64,000 nt of DNA. It comes from Thiomicrorhabdus sp965602805. GTDB taxonomy: Bacteria; Pseudomonadota; Gammaproteobacteria; Thiomicrospirales; Thiomicrospiraceae. The notes below the pieces were generated by a model that ran no database searches, was not told where the DNA came from, and saw only the letters and a program-made list of their open reading frames with translations. The first letter of the stretch is position 1, and every line of letters begins with the position of its first letter. The position numbers and the translations under genes were made by a program. Below are positions 35,704 through 44,865 of the stretch, piece by piece. The stretch covers positions 1 through 64,000 of the forward strand of contig CBFCZK010000007.1 in NCBI GenBank assembly GCA_965602805.1. Reading direction: 5' to 3'.

Positions 35704-36342
35704 ATGGATCAGAAGTTAGTTGCCGTTATTGACTACGGCATGGGTAACTTACGTTCCGTGGCGAAAGCAGCAGAACATGTCGCACCCGATAACGTCCGAA
35801 TTGTCGTGACGAACAAACCAGAAGACGTTGCCTCTGCTGATGCGATCATCTTCCCTGGTCAAGGCGCTGCCAAGGCGTGTATGCAAGCACTGCATGACAC
35901 TGGCATGATTCACCCGATTCAACAAGCTGCCCAAGAAAAGCCTTTTTTAGGTATCTGCATGGGGCTGCAAGTTTTAATGTCGCACAGTGATGAAAATCAA
36001 GGCATAAACTGCCTGAATGTCATCCCTGGCAATGTACAGCACTTCGACTTCGCTGACGATTCGCCGCTTAAAATCCCGCACATGGGTTGGAATCAAATCC
36101 ACCAAACGCAGGAACACACTCTGTGGCAAAACATTCCACAAGACAGCCGTTTTTATTTTGTACACAGTTATTATGTGCAACCTGATAACCAAGCGATGAT
36201 TACCGGTACCACAACACACGGCACGGAATTCCCTGCGGTTCTCAGTCACAAAAACCTGTTTGCCATTCAAGCCCATCCAGAAAAAAGCGCAGAACACGGC
36301 CTACAACTGTTCCAAAACTTTTTAACATGGAACGGCCAATAA
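35704..36342 (+). CDS. hisH: Imidazole glycerol phosphate synthase, glutaminase subunit HisH
   Basis: A 212-residue class I glutamine amidotransferase. The catalytic Cys lies in FLGICMGLQVLM, and the His and Glu in IQAHPEKSAEHG. The start is DYGMGNLRSV. It supplies ammonia to HisF. It begins on the base after the hisB stop. Confidence 0.96.
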   Translation: MDQKLVAVIDYGMGNLRSVAKAAEHVAPDNVRIVVTNKPEDVASADAIIFPGQGAAKACMQALHDTGMIHPIQQAAQEKPFLGICMGLQVLMSHSDENQGINCLNVIPGNVQHFDFADDSPLKIPHMGWNQIHQTQEHTLWQNIPQDSRFYFVHSYYVQPDNQAMITGTTTHGTEFPAVLSHKNLFAIQAHPEKSAEHGLQLFQNFLTWNGQ

Positions 36343-36448
36343 AAAACAACGACTTTCCAAATTCCTATACAGATTAAGTCAGATAAAAATTCTACTAGGC
36401 GGCTTGCTAACGAACTCCGCTGCTCACAAAATTTAAAAGGTTAAAAAA

Positions 36449-37198
36449 ATGTTACTAATTCCAGCTATCGATCTAAAAGATGGTGAATGCGTTCGCTTAA
36501 GACAAGGTGTTATGGAAGGCGCAACCGTCTTTTCGGGTGATATCGTTGCAATGGCAGAAAGATGGGTAAACCAAGGCGCACGCCGTTTACACATGGTTGA
36601 TTTGAATGGTGCTTTTGAAGGCAAGCCAGTCAATGGTGAAGCGGTTTATCAAGTACGCGCAGCCTATCCTGACCTACCGATTCAAATCGGTGGCGGAATC
36701 CGTGACTTAGCCACCATCGAAGCCTATTTGAATGCCGGCGTGAGTTATTGCATTATCGGTACACAAGCAGTGCATAATCCAGCGTTTGTTGCAGAAGCTT
36801 GTAAAGCTTTTCCTGGCCACATTATGGTTGGTTTAGATGCCGTCGATGGCATGGTTGCGATTAATGGCTGGGCAGATGTCACCGACCACGAAGTCACCGA
36901 ACTTGGACGACAGTTTGAAAATGACGGCGTTGAAGCTATTATCTATACCGACATTGGTCGTGATGGCATGATGCAGGGTGTTAATGTCGAAGCGACTCAA
37001 GCCTTAGCGAAAGCGCTAAGCATTCCTATTATTGCTTCAGGCGGCATTACCAACTTAGATGATATTACGCGCTTAGCAAGCGTTGAAGCAGATGGCGTCA
37101 CCGGTGCGATTACTGGCCGCGCCATCTATGAAGGTTCTTTAGACTTTAAAGAAGGTCAAACGCTTTCAGATAAGTTATCGCCTTTTACAAAAAAATAG
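36449..37198 (+). CDS. hisA: ProFAR isomerase HisA
   Basis: A 249-residue TIM-barrel isomerase. It begins with MLLIPAIDLKDGECVRLRQG and carries the catalytic Asp there and in YTDIGRDGMMQG. Phosphate-binding loops IQIGGGIRD and IIASGGITN are present. It is preceded by a 106-base gap after hisH, with AAAAGG upstream of the start. Confidence 0.97.
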   Translation: MLLIPAIDLKDGECVRLRQGVMEGATVFSGDIVAMAERWVNQGARRLHMVDLNGAFEGKPVNGEAVYQVRAAYPDLPIQIGGGIRDLATIEAYLNAGVSYCIIGTQAVHNPAFVAEACKAFPGHIMVGLDAVDGMVAINGWADVTDHEVTELGRQFENDGVEAIIYTDIGRDGMMQGVNVEATQALAKALSIPIIASGGITNLDDITRLASVEADGVTGAITGRAIYEGSLDFKEGQTLSDKLSPFTKK

Positions 37199-37204
37199 AA
37201 AGTA

Positions 37205-37216
37205 ACCAAGCCTGGT
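37205..37216. repeat. Decayed palindrome copy ACCAAGCCTGGT
   Basis: One mismatch from the dodecamer, seven bases after the hisA stop in the hisA-hisF gap. Confidence 0.6.
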
Positions 37217-37262
37217 TAAAACAGCAAGTTAATCCAGCGGTTAATCCAATTTAGGAAAAAAC

Positions 37263-38036
37263 ATGAGCTTAGCAAAACGCATCATTCCTTGTTTAGACGT
37301 TGATAACGGTCGCGTTGTCAAAGGCGTACAGTTTGTTGATATTCGCGATGCGGGTAATCCAGTCGAAGTCGCCAAACGTTATGACGAACAAGGTGCAGAT
37401 GAGATTACCTTCTTAGACATCACCGCCACAGCACACGGCCGCGACACCACCGTACACATGGTTGAAGAAGTCGCCAGCCAAGTTTTTATTCCTCTCACGG
37501 TCGGCGGCGGCATTCGCTGCGTTGAAGATATCCGTACCATGCTCAATGCAGGTGCGGATAAGGTTGCGATTAACTCAGCCGCCATCTTCAACCCTGCTTT
37601 TGTTAAAGAAGCCGCAGACGCATTCGGTTCGCAATGTATTGTGGTCGCCATTGATGCTAAAAAAGTCAGCGCCGAAAGTGAAGAAAACCGGTGGGAAATC
37701 TTTACCCACGGTGGACGTAAGGAGACCGGCATAGATGCTGTAGAGTGGGCGAAACGTATGGAATGTTTAGGCGCGGGCGAGATTCTGCTCACCAGTATGG
37801 ATCGTGATGGCACCAAAGTCGGTTTCGATTTAGAGCTGACACGAGCCGTAGCCGACAGCATTCGAATCCCGGTGATTGCATCCGGTGGCGTTGGTGAATT
37901 AGAACACCTAGCGAAAGGCGTTACTGAAGGCCATGCCGAAGCTGTTTTGGCTGCCAGCATATTCCACTTTGGACAACATACCGTTGAAGAAGCAAAGCTT
38001 GCCATGCAAGCCGAAGGCATAGAGGTTCGATTATGA
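37263..38036 (+). CDS. hisF: Imidazole glycerol phosphate synthase, cyclase subunit HisF
   Basis: A 257-residue TIM-barrel cyclase. It begins MSLAKRIIPCLDVDNGRVVKG, and the two catalytic Asp residues are in CLDVD and SMDRDGTKVGFD. Phosphate loops are TVGGGIR and IASGGVGE. It pairs with HisH. The stop overlaps the hisE start by four bases (ATGA). Confidence 0.97.
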   Translation: MSLAKRIIPCLDVDNGRVVKGVQFVDIRDAGNPVEVAKRYDEQGADEITFLDITATAHGRDTTVHMVEEVASQVFIPLTVGGGIRCVEDIRTMLNAGADKVAINSAAIFNPAFVKEAADAFGSQCIVVAIDAKKVSAESEENRWEIFTHGGRKETGIDAVEWAKRMECLGAGEILLTSMDRDGTKVGFDLELTRAVADSIRIPVIASGGVGELEHLAKGVTEGHAEAVLAASIFHFGQHTVEEAKLAMQAEGIEVRL

Positions 38037-38371
38037 GTGATATTCTAAAACAACTAGATGGCGTATTAGAAGCCCGTAAAGCAGAATCCGCTGACAGCTC
38101 TTATGTTGCAAGCTTGTACGCAAAGGGCACTGAAAAAATTCTTAAGAAAATTGGCGAAGAAGCCAATGAAACCATTATGGCCGCCAAGGACCTGGAACAC
38201 GCTAACACTCCAGAGAACAAAGAGCACTTGGTTTACGAGATTGCCGACCTCTGGTTTCATACCATGGTACTATTAGCCTCGCAAAACTTGTCGAGTGAAG
38301 ACATTACTGCCGAATTGCAACGTCGCTTCGGACTCTCTGGGCACGATGAAAAAGCCAGTCGTGACCAATAA
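38033..38371 (+). CDS. hisE: Phosphoribosyl-ATP pyrophosphatase HisE
   Basis: A 112-residue MazG-like all-alpha pyrophosphatase with KKIGEEANETIMAAKD and EIADLWFHTMVLLA, which holds the metal-binding Glu and Asp residues. It is a separate gene rather than the HisIE fusion. The HisI cyclohydrolase usually found beside it is absent from this cluster and must be elsewhere. Confidence 0.95.
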   Translation: MSDILKQLDGVLEARKAESADSSYVASLYAKGTEKILKKIGEEANETIMAAKDLEHANTPENKEHLVYEIADLWFHTMVLLASQNLSSEDITAELQRRFGLSGHDEKASRDQ

Positions 38372-38440
38372 CATCTATTTGCTGGCCTAAATATCAGGCA
38401 GCAAGATTATTAGGCGATTATTCAGCCAGAAAGGTTCAGC

Positions 38441-38761
38441 ATGACAGAAGAAAAAAGCATATTCAGCAAGATTATTGACAAAGAAATCCCGACAGACATT
38501 GTCTATGAAGATGAAAAATGTATCGTTATCAATGACATTAATCCCAAGGCACGAGTGCATTTGCTCATCATCCCAAAGAAGCCAATCGCCACGCTGTTTG
38601 ACTTGAAACCAGAAGATAAAGATTGCATGGGACACATGATGTTGTTATTGCCGCAATTAGCACAAACATACGCTTTAGATGGCTTCAAAACTCAAATCAA
38701 CACTGGGAAATCTGGCGGACAAGAAGTTTTCCATATCCACATCCATCTACTTGGAAATTAA
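38441..38761 (+). CDS. HIT family protein (HinT-like)
   Basis: A 106-residue histidine-triad nucleotide hydrolase. Family blocks are IFSKIIDKEIPTDIVYEDE, AFxD-like VINDINP and the active-site triad HIHIHLLGN. The protein stops right after the triad, so the last seven or so residues common in HinT are missing. The usual position between hisE and tatA is kept. Confidence 0.92.
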   Translation: MTEEKSIFSKIIDKEIPTDIVYEDEKCIVINDINPKARVHLLIIPKKPIATLFDLKPEDKDCMGHMMLLLPQLAQTYALDGFKTQINTGKSGGQEVFHIHIHLLGN

Positions 38762-39008
38762 CGAAAAGTAGTAGCGCGTTAACTTTGTATTTTAAAAGGC
38801 GCACTAAAACACTTCCTTAAAACCTTATCCGGCCGCATCGACTCATGGTAAAGTCATAACGATTTTGGAGGCATTAAAAAGTATTTTTAGTGCATCCTAA
38901 TCGGCTAATTTGATATGATTAGCGGTCTTAAAAATCATCGATCTGAATTTAACGCTCAAACGCGTTATTAAGATCCTAAAAACAGTTACAGAAAACGGAG
39001 TAAACCCT

Positions 39009-39260
39009 ATGGGCATCAGTATTTGGCAGTTACTAATCATTCTTGCAATCGTATTAGTTCTTTTCGGCGCTAAGCGTTTGAAAAACGTCGGTGGCGATTT
39101 AGGGAGCGCAATCAAAGGCTTCAAAAGTGCCGTTAAAGAAGAAGAGTCTAAAAAAGACGACGACTCTGCTGAGCAGAAATTAGAGCAAAAAGACGGTGAT
39201 AACGTTTTTGATGTTGCCGCAGAAGAAAAGAAAACGGAAGAGAAGAAAGACAAAGCGTAA
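39009..39260 (+). CDS. tatA: Sec-independent translocase subunit TatA
   Basis: An 83-residue protein with one N-terminal helix (IWQLLIILAIVLVLFG), the FGAKRLKNVGGDLG hinge and amphipathic helix, and a highly charged tail. It forms the Tat pore for folded, twin-arginine proteins. Confidence 0.95.
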   Translation: MGISIWQLLIILAIVLVLFGAKRLKNVGGDLGSAIKGFKSAVKEEESKKDDDSAEQKLEQKDGDNVFDVAAEEKKTEEKKDKA

Positions 39261-39362
39261 ATAGTTTGGCAGCTGCGCTCTCGCATCTGCCACTATTTTG
39301 TTTTGATCTGAACAGGGTCTAACCGCCTTGTTTCGAACTTAATCTCTACGCTTTATCTTTAT

Positions 39363-39396
39363 TTAGGTCTGTTGTTTAGAACTATTAGGTCTGTTA
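39363..39396 (+). repeat. Short direct repeat before tatB
   Basis: TTAGGTCTGTT occurs twice with a 22- to 23-base period, the second copy two bases before the tatB start. No canonical ribosome site is visible, so the repeat may influence initiation. Confidence 0.4.
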
Positions 39397-39397
39397 T

Positions 39398-39931
39398 ATG
39401 TTTGATATCGGTTTTCTTGAAATCATGGTGATTTTAATCATCGCGCTCTTGGTCATTGGGCCTGAGCGTATGCCAGAACTTGCCCGTAAAATAGGCAGTT
39501 TCATGGGGCGTATGCGTCGCTTCATCAACTCGGTGAAAGAAGATGGTCAGATGCAAGAGACCATTAAAGACTTCAAAGATTCCATGAATCTTGAAGAACA
39601 ACAGCAACAGATTTCCAATATTAATAAAGAGCTGCAAACCGGCTTAGATTTTGGCGGTGACGTTAAAGTAGAAGACTTCCAGCGACCGACTTTTGGCGGG
39701 ACACAACCCCCTGCCGAAGCCGACTCTGCTGGACAGTTTAATCGCGCGCCTTCGCAACCCAATGCTCCGACGCCTGTTGAAACCACTGCGCCAGAAATTG
39801 TGCCAACGGCTGAATCTGTCAGTAGTAACCCTATCGCTGACAAACCAATAGACACAGCGGTAGAGACAGCAAGCGTAACGACAGAAGCTTCAGCTTCTGA
39901 CACACCCTCTTCTGAAACCAAAAAAAGCTAA
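39398..39931 (+). CDS. tatB: Sec-independent translocase subunit TatB
   Basis: A 177-residue protein. It starts with FDIGFLEIMVILIIALLVIGPERMPEL, the conserved Glu and Pro of TatB. An amphipathic helix follows, then a 100-residue Pro-, Thr- and Ala-rich tail of low complexity. It forms the receptor complex with TatC. Confidence 0.94.
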   Translation: MFDIGFLEIMVILIIALLVIGPERMPELARKIGSFMGRMRRFINSVKEDGQMQETIKDFKDSMNLEEQQQQISNINKELQTGLDFGGDVKVEDFQRPTFGGTQPPAEADSAGQFNRAPSQPNAPTPVETTAPEIVPTAESVSSNPIADKPIDTAVETASVTTEASASDTPSSETKKS

Positions 39932-39955
39932 GCTTTAATATATGAGTAGTCCAGC

Positions 39956-41071
39956 ATGAGCAACACAGCGCTCCCGCCCAATGATCAAGAGATGACTTTA
40001 GTTCAGCACTTGCTTGACCTGAAGACCAGCTTGACGCGTGCGATTCTAGTTATTATTGTGCTGTTCATCGGTTTATTCCCATTTGCTAATGACATCTACA
40101 CTTATATAGCAGAACCGCTTACGCGCTACCTGCCGGCAGGCAGTAGCATGATTGCGACCGCTGTTGCATCGCCTTTCTTAACGCCGTTTAAGTTAGCATT
40201 TGTTTTAGCCATCTATCTGTCCATGCCCTATTTGCTTTATCAAATTTGGCGGTTTATTGCACCAGCACTGTATTCTCATGAAAAACAGCTGGTCGCACCG
40301 ATTCTATTCTTTAGCTCCTTCCTGTTCTATGCCGGTGGACTGTTCGCTTATTATGTCGTGTTCCCGCTGGTCTTTGGTTTCTTATCGCAAAGCGCTCCAG
40401 AAGGCGTCACCATTGCCACTGACATCTCACTCTACCTAGATTTTGTCATCAAGATGTTCTTTGCTTTCGGCATGGCATTTGAAGTGCCAATTGTCACGGT
40501 ACTGTTGATTATTACAGGCATGACCTCTGCAGAAAAACTGAGTCACTCACGTCCGTATATTGTAGTCGGTGCCTTTGTTATCGGTATGTTGCTAACCCCA
40601 CCGGATATCATTTCTCAAACTCTACTGGCTGTGCCAATGTGGTTATTGTTTGAGATCGGTTTATTGGTTGGCGCTTATGTCATTAAACGCCGTCAGGCAA
40701 ATGCTGAAACAGATCCTGATGAGACGGATTCTTCTCCGTCAAAATCAACCACTACAAGCCAGTCAAACTCAACTGAAGAAACACAACCTGAATACGATTT
40801 TGACGATCGCTACGCAGATCAAGTGGATGATGATTTAGACTGGGATGCCGAGTTTGATAAAATAGATTCTGAAATGGGTATTCTTGATCAAGCGTATAAA
40901 AAAACTCAAGAGGCGAAAAAGAAAGATGAAACATCTACTCAAACCGACTCTGCAAACACATCTAATGAACCAGAACAGACAGCAACCGATTCTGACCCAA
41001 AAACAGACGATGCTGTTGAATCTTCTGACAATAAAAAATCGGACTCAAAAACCTCTGGCGATAATAAGTAG
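39956..41071 (+). CDS. tatC: Sec-independent translocase subunit TatC with acidic C-terminal extension
   Basis: A 371-residue protein. The first 245 residues are a standard six-helix TatC, with LVQHLLDLKTSLTRA and the PFLTPFKLAF and MTSAEKLSHSRPY motifs. The remaining 125 residues are a hydrophilic Asp-, Glu-, Ser-, Thr- and Lys-rich tail, much longer than in E. coli TatC (about 258 residues). The tail should be cytoplasmic. Its coding end overlaps the probable start of the next gene. Confidence 0.95.
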   Translation: MSNTALPPNDQEMTLVQHLLDLKTSLTRAILVIIVLFIGLFPFANDIYTYIAEPLTRYLPAGSSMIATAVASPFLTPFKLAFVLAIYLSMPYLLYQIWRFIAPALYSHEKQLVAPILFFSSFLFYAGGLFAYYVVFPLVFGFLSQSAPEGVTIATDISLYLDFVIKMFFAFGMAFEVPIVTVLLIITGMTSAEKLSHSRPYIVVGAFVIGMLLTPPDIISQTLLAVPMWLLFEIGLLVGAYVIKRRQANAETDPDETDSSPSKSTTTSQSNSTEETQPEYDFDDRYADQVDDDLDWDAEFDKIDSEMGILDQAYKKTQEAKKKDETSTQTDSANTSNEPEQTATDSDPKTDDAVESSDNKKSDSKTSGDNK

Positions 41072-43016
41072 TTATTGGCTTAACAAATCCTTTCAAAATC
41101 TACCGTTTTTAAAGCTACCAGGCCTGGTAGGTTTAAAAAACCGTATTAGCAAACAGTCAATATCGCCCCCTAACAACGCTCAAAACCTCTCTTTACAATC
41201 CCAACACCCATATCACTCTTTAAAACAGAGTCTGCTATTGCTTATAAGCTTGTTTATCCTGGCTCAACCTACTGTCAGTGGCGCTTCGCTTTTATCACCG
41301 ACAACCTCAAGTATCACCACGAATTCAGCCAATGAACTCGCTCAACATCCTAGCCCTTATTTAGCCATGCATGGCCATGACCCTGTGGAATGGCATACCT
41401 GGAGTGCGGATGTGTTAAAAAAGGCGCAAATCGAGAACAAACCCCTGTTTATCTCGAGCGGCTATTTCTCCTGTCACTGGTGTCATGTCATGCAACGGGA
41501 AAATTATCACAACCTAAAAACCGCAGACTATATCAATCAACACTTCATCGCCGTCAAAATTGACCGGGAGCTTAATCCTGAACTGGATAAAACCCTGATT
41601 GAATTTGCTCAAAAAACCACAGGCCAAGCGGGCTGGCCGCAACATGTGGTGCTGACACCTAAAGGGTATCCGTTTGCCTCTTTTATTTACCTACCGAATG
41701 CCGTTTTCAATCAAACGCTGCAGCGTATTGTTGAACTTTGGCAGAAGCAGCCGGATAAAATCCGTGAACTGGCTCAACAAACTGTACAACCACCGCCACT
41801 CCCGCAAGCCTACACCGTTACGCAAGCCGAATTTACTGAACAACTTTTACGACAAGTTGAACGTGCTAAAGATGACTTAAGCGGCGGACTACAGAGCAGT
41901 GCTAGCAAATTTCCACAAGCACCACTTTTGCAAACGCTACTACAGATACCAGAGTTATCCGAGCCAACGACTGAGTGGTTATTACTCACTCTGGATCAAA
42001 TGCAGTCGGAACATCTATTTGACCATATTCATGGTGGTTTTTATCGCTATACGATAGACCCAGAATGGCAGATTCCGCATTTTGAGAAAATGGCTTATAC
42101 CAGTGCATTATTGGCGGATGTCTATCTGCAAGCTGGTTTACGTTTTAAACGTCCAGATTATCTACAGACGGCTTTAGCCACGCTCAATTACCTACAGACA
42201 CACCTTTATAATCCAGCCACCCAGCTCTATCAAAGCAGTCAATCCGCGATTGATGCACACAATATAGAAGGTGGTGATTATTTATGGAGCAAACAACGAC
42301 TGCAACAAACTCTCTCCAAAGAAGAGTTTTCTGCAATTGACCAGGCCTGGTCACTTTCTAAAGCCGCACCTTACGATGTTCTGGGTTGGCATCCATCAGC
42401 CATAACAAACAAAAATAGTCACTTATGGCCAACCATTCACGCTAAATTACAAACCAACCCGCTACAAATTCCGATTGATAATAAAAGCATACTCGGCTGG
42501 AATGGCCTAGTACTGTCAGCGTTAAGTCGAGCTTATGCAACACTTCAGGATCCGGTTCATCTTAAACAGGCTAATCAATTGGCAAACGTTTTGATGACTC
42601 ACATTCAGCAAGCGAATCCTCCACGCGCATTGTCGGTGGATGGAGAAAATATGGGAGAGGCTAACTTGCAAGATTATGCCTTTATCTATAAAGGTATTAC
42701 CGATTGGCAACAAATGACATCACAGGCGACTTATCAGTCCGAGATTAATAAAATTGAACATATTATCAGCCAACAATTCTATACAAAATCAGGCTGGCAA
42801 TATCACCATGCACCATTGCTACCCGGACAGCAGGGAGAGTGGTTGATGGCCGACAATGCGATTCCTAGCCCAACAGCCATTATCAGTTGTTTAAAACCAG
42901 AGTCGCTGGCTTTTGCTGGCAAAGGGTTATTGGCCAACCCTCTCAGTTATGCGAGTTATCTGCCAACACTCGAATGTATTCAGCGTCGTCCACAAACCAC
43001 AAATGGCGTAGAATAA
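41010..43016 (+). CDS. Exported DUF255 thioredoxin-fold protein
   Basis: About 668 residues if ATG 41010 is used. No in-frame ATG exists between the tatC stop and the conserved domain, so the start must lie inside tatC or be non-standard. A hydrophobic signal-like segment (LLLLISLFILAQPTVSGA) precedes the domain. The core is the DUF255/YyaL family: ELAQHPSPYL, DPVEWHTW, redox motif CHWC, and then a six-hairpin glycosidase-like region (NGLVLSALSRAYA). The likely location is the periplasm, with a redox or carbohydrate-related role. The true start is uncertain. Confidence 0.7.
   Translation: MLLNLLTIKNRTQKPLAIISSYWLNKSFQNLPFLKLPGLVGLKNRISKQSISPPNNAQNLSLQSQHPYHSLKQSLLLLISLFILAQPTVSGASLLSPTTSSITTNSANELAQHPSPYLAMHGHDPVEWHTWSADVLKKAQIENKPLFISSGYFSCHWCHVMQRENYHNLKTADYINQHFIAVKIDRELNPELDKTLIEFAQKTTGQAGWPQHVVLTPKGYPFASFIYLPNAVFNQTLQRIVELWQKQPDKIRELAQQTVQPPPLPQAYTVTQAEFTEQLLRQVERAKDDLSGGLQSSASKFPQAPLLQTLLQIPELSEPTTEWLLLTLDQMQSEHLFDHIHGGFYRYTIDPEWQIPHFEKMAYTSALLADVYLQAGLRFKRPDYLQTALATLNYLQTHLYNPATQLYQSSQSAIDAHNIEGGDYLWSKQRLQQTLSKEEFSAIDQAWSLSKAAPYDVLGWHPSAITNKNSHLWPTIHAKLQTNPLQIPIDNKSILGWNGLVLSALSRAYATLQDPVHLKQANQLANVLMTHIQQANPPRALSVDGENMGEANLQDYAFIYKGITDWQQMTSQATYQSEINKIEHIISQQFYTKSGWQYHHAPLLPGQQGEWLMADNAIPSPTAIISCLKPESLAFAGKGLLANPLSYASYLPTLECIQRRPQTTNGVE
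41117..41128. repeat. ACCAGGCCTGGT palindrome, copy 11
   Basis: Exact dodecamer, 46 bases beyond the tatC stop, in the leader part of the next gene (Pro-Gly-Leu-Val frame if translated), in the context GCTACCAGGCCTGGTAGGTT. Confidence 0.9.
42340..42351. repeat. ACCAGGCCTGGT palindrome, copy 12 (coding)
   Basis: Exact dodecamer in the DUF255 gene, read as Asp-Gln-Ala-Trp. Confidence 0.9.
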
Positions 43017-43098
43017 GCCTTTCTAATTTATTGAGTGAGTGGCAAGCAGGATGCTGTGTGCTGGCCACTTTTAACACAGATGACATGGACTCTATCGT

Positions 43099-43785
43099 AT
43101 GGGCTTTTTAATCGTCGGCTTCGTTTTGCTGTTTATTCTTACCACGCTTCCCAGCTTGTGGACCAAACACATTCTTAATAAACACCGTAAACCGCACCCA
43201 GACATTCCTGGCAGCGGCCTACAATTTGCCGAACATCTCGTCAATAAACTGGAACTTACGGGTGTCACAATAGAAGAGACCGACCAAGGTGATCATTACG
43301 ATCCGATTGAAAAGGTGGTGCGTATATCAACCGCCAATGCCCATTCCAACTCACTGACTGCCATCACCACGGTGGCGCATGAAATCGGCCACGCGTTACA
43401 AGATAAAGAAGATTATCCAGAGCTTAAACAACGTACCGCTTTGATTGAACGCGCGGCGATTATGCAAAAGTTCGCCGGTTTTGCATTGATGCTCACGCCT
43501 ATTCTGATTCCACTAACGCACTCACCGATGGTCGGCATTATGACGTTTGGCGCAGGCTTTATCGCAATGGGTGTACCGGTGATTATTCACCTCAGTACTT
43601 TGCCAGTGGAGTTTGATGCCAGCTTTAAGCGCGCTCTGCCGTTATTGAAGGAAGGCGGTTATCTCAACAAAAAAGATTACAAAACGGCGAATACGATTCT
43701 CTTCGCCTGCGCCATGACTTATGTGGCGGCATCGTTATCCAGTCTGTTTAATTTATGGAAGTGGTTGAAAGCACTGAAACGCTAG
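43099..43785 (+). CDS. Membrane zinc metallopeptidase (COG2738, YugP-like)
   Basis: A 228-residue protein with an N-terminal helix (GFLIVGFVLLFILTTLPSLW), a zinc-binding HEIGHALQ motif in TTVAHEIGH, and two C-terminal hydrophobic regions. The family is annotated as predicted Zn-dependent proteases of unknown substrate. It follows the DUF255 gene on the same strand after an 82-base gap. Confidence 0.85.
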   Translation: MGFLIVGFVLLFILTTLPSLWTKHILNKHRKPHPDIPGSGLQFAEHLVNKLELTGVTIEETDQGDHYDPIEKVVRISTANAHSNSLTAITTVAHEIGHALQDKEDYPELKQRTALIERAAIMQKFAGFALMLTPILIPLTHSPMVGIMTFGAGFIAMGVPVIIHLSTLPVEFDASFKRALPLLKEGGYLNKKDYKTANTILFACAMTYVAASLSSLFNLWKWLKALKR

Positions 43786-43847
43786 AAACCTCAGATTGAA
43801 GTTCACCAACAGTCCGTAAAACCATCTTTGGCGAAGATGAGATAAAA

Positions 43848-44759
43848 TTAGACGGTGATCACTGCCAATTCGGTTTCCAGCTGCAGGGTCACATGATGCA
43901 CCTTATGCTCTTCTAATAGGTAGTGTTTAATTTCAGATAGAGTCGTATCATTGATATGTTCTAAGTCGGTTTTGGCGTGTAAGGTCATCATGACCTGATC
44001 TTCGCTAATCGCCCACAGATGAATATGATGTACGGCCGTTAAGTAATCAAAGTGTTTTTCTAACTCTTCAGCAATACACTGAATCTCATAACCCGCTGGT
44101 ACACCTTCTAATAGAATATGGCCTGACTCTTTGGTTAAGCGATATGCGCCCACACCAATAATGGTCGCCATCAAAATAGACAACAATGGATCGACCAGCA
44201 TCCATCCTGTGTAGAAAATAATAATCGCGCCGGCAATGACCGCCACCGAACCTAAGGTGTCACCTAAAAAGTGCAGCGTTGCGCCACGCATATTCATATT
44301 GCTCTGATCACCAGAGTGCAACAACCAAAAAACAAACAGGTTATTCAATAAGCCGATAACGGCAATGATAAACATCTCTTTGCCCATGACTTGTTGTGGT
44401 TCGAGAATACGGTGAATCGCCATAAAAGTAATGCCGCCGACAATCAACAATAAAGTAAACCCATTGACAAAAGCGGTCAGAATTTGAAAGCGTTGAAAGC
44501 CAAACGTCATGCGTTCAGTCGCCGGTTTTTGGCTCATGTGAAAGCCCCACCAAGCAACCCCCAGCGCAAGCGCATCCGTCATCATGTGCACTCCGTCGGC
44601 GACCAGTGCAATCGAGTTTACCCACATCCCGCCGATAATCTCCACCAACATATAACTGGCGGTAATCAGCGCGGCAATCATGACTTTCTTTTGACTGTGT
44701 TTGTCTGGTTTAGCGATGTGATTATGATGATGCGAAACAGGCTGAATATCGGCTGACAT
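43848..44759 (-). CDS. Cation diffusion facilitator (zinc/cobalt/cadmium efflux)
   Basis: A 303-residue CDF transporter. The His-rich N-terminus (SHHHNHIAK) is followed by six helices with the metal-site pattern VADGVHMMTDA in helix 2 and FLGDTLGSVAV in helix 5. The cytoplasmic C-terminal domain has AVHHIHLWAI and a second His cluster. ZitB- or CzcD-like, exporting divalent metals with proton exchange. Confidence 0.92.
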   Translation of the reverse strand: MSADIQPVSHHHNHIAKPDKHSQKKVMIAALITASYMLVEIIGGMWVNSIALVADGVHMMTDALALGVAWWGFHMSQKPATERMTFGFQRFQILTAFVNGFTLLLIVGGITFMAIHRILEPQQVMGKEMFIIAVIGLLNNLFVFWLLHSGDQSNMNMRGATLHFLGDTLGSVAVIAGAIIIFYTGWMLVDPLLSILMATIIGVGAYRLTKESGHILLEGVPAGYEIQCIAEELEKHFDYLTAVHHIHLWAISEDQVMMTLHAKTDLEHINDTTLSEIKHYLLEEHKVHHVTLQLETELAVITV

Positions 44760-44865
44760 ACTGATTCCTTAAAATGAACGACTGGGCTTTACCCATGAAT
44801 CTTTAGAAATGAACTCTCCGAGCAAAGTCTTTGCTCTACGAATAAATTCATAGCGTTCGATTCTA

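Noticed and set aside
37379..38020. A long open frame on the minus strand opposite hisF (213 codons)
   Set aside because: It is fully antisense to a clear HisF, its protein is Ser- and Ala-rich without domains, and the codon bias of hisF explains the lack of stops.
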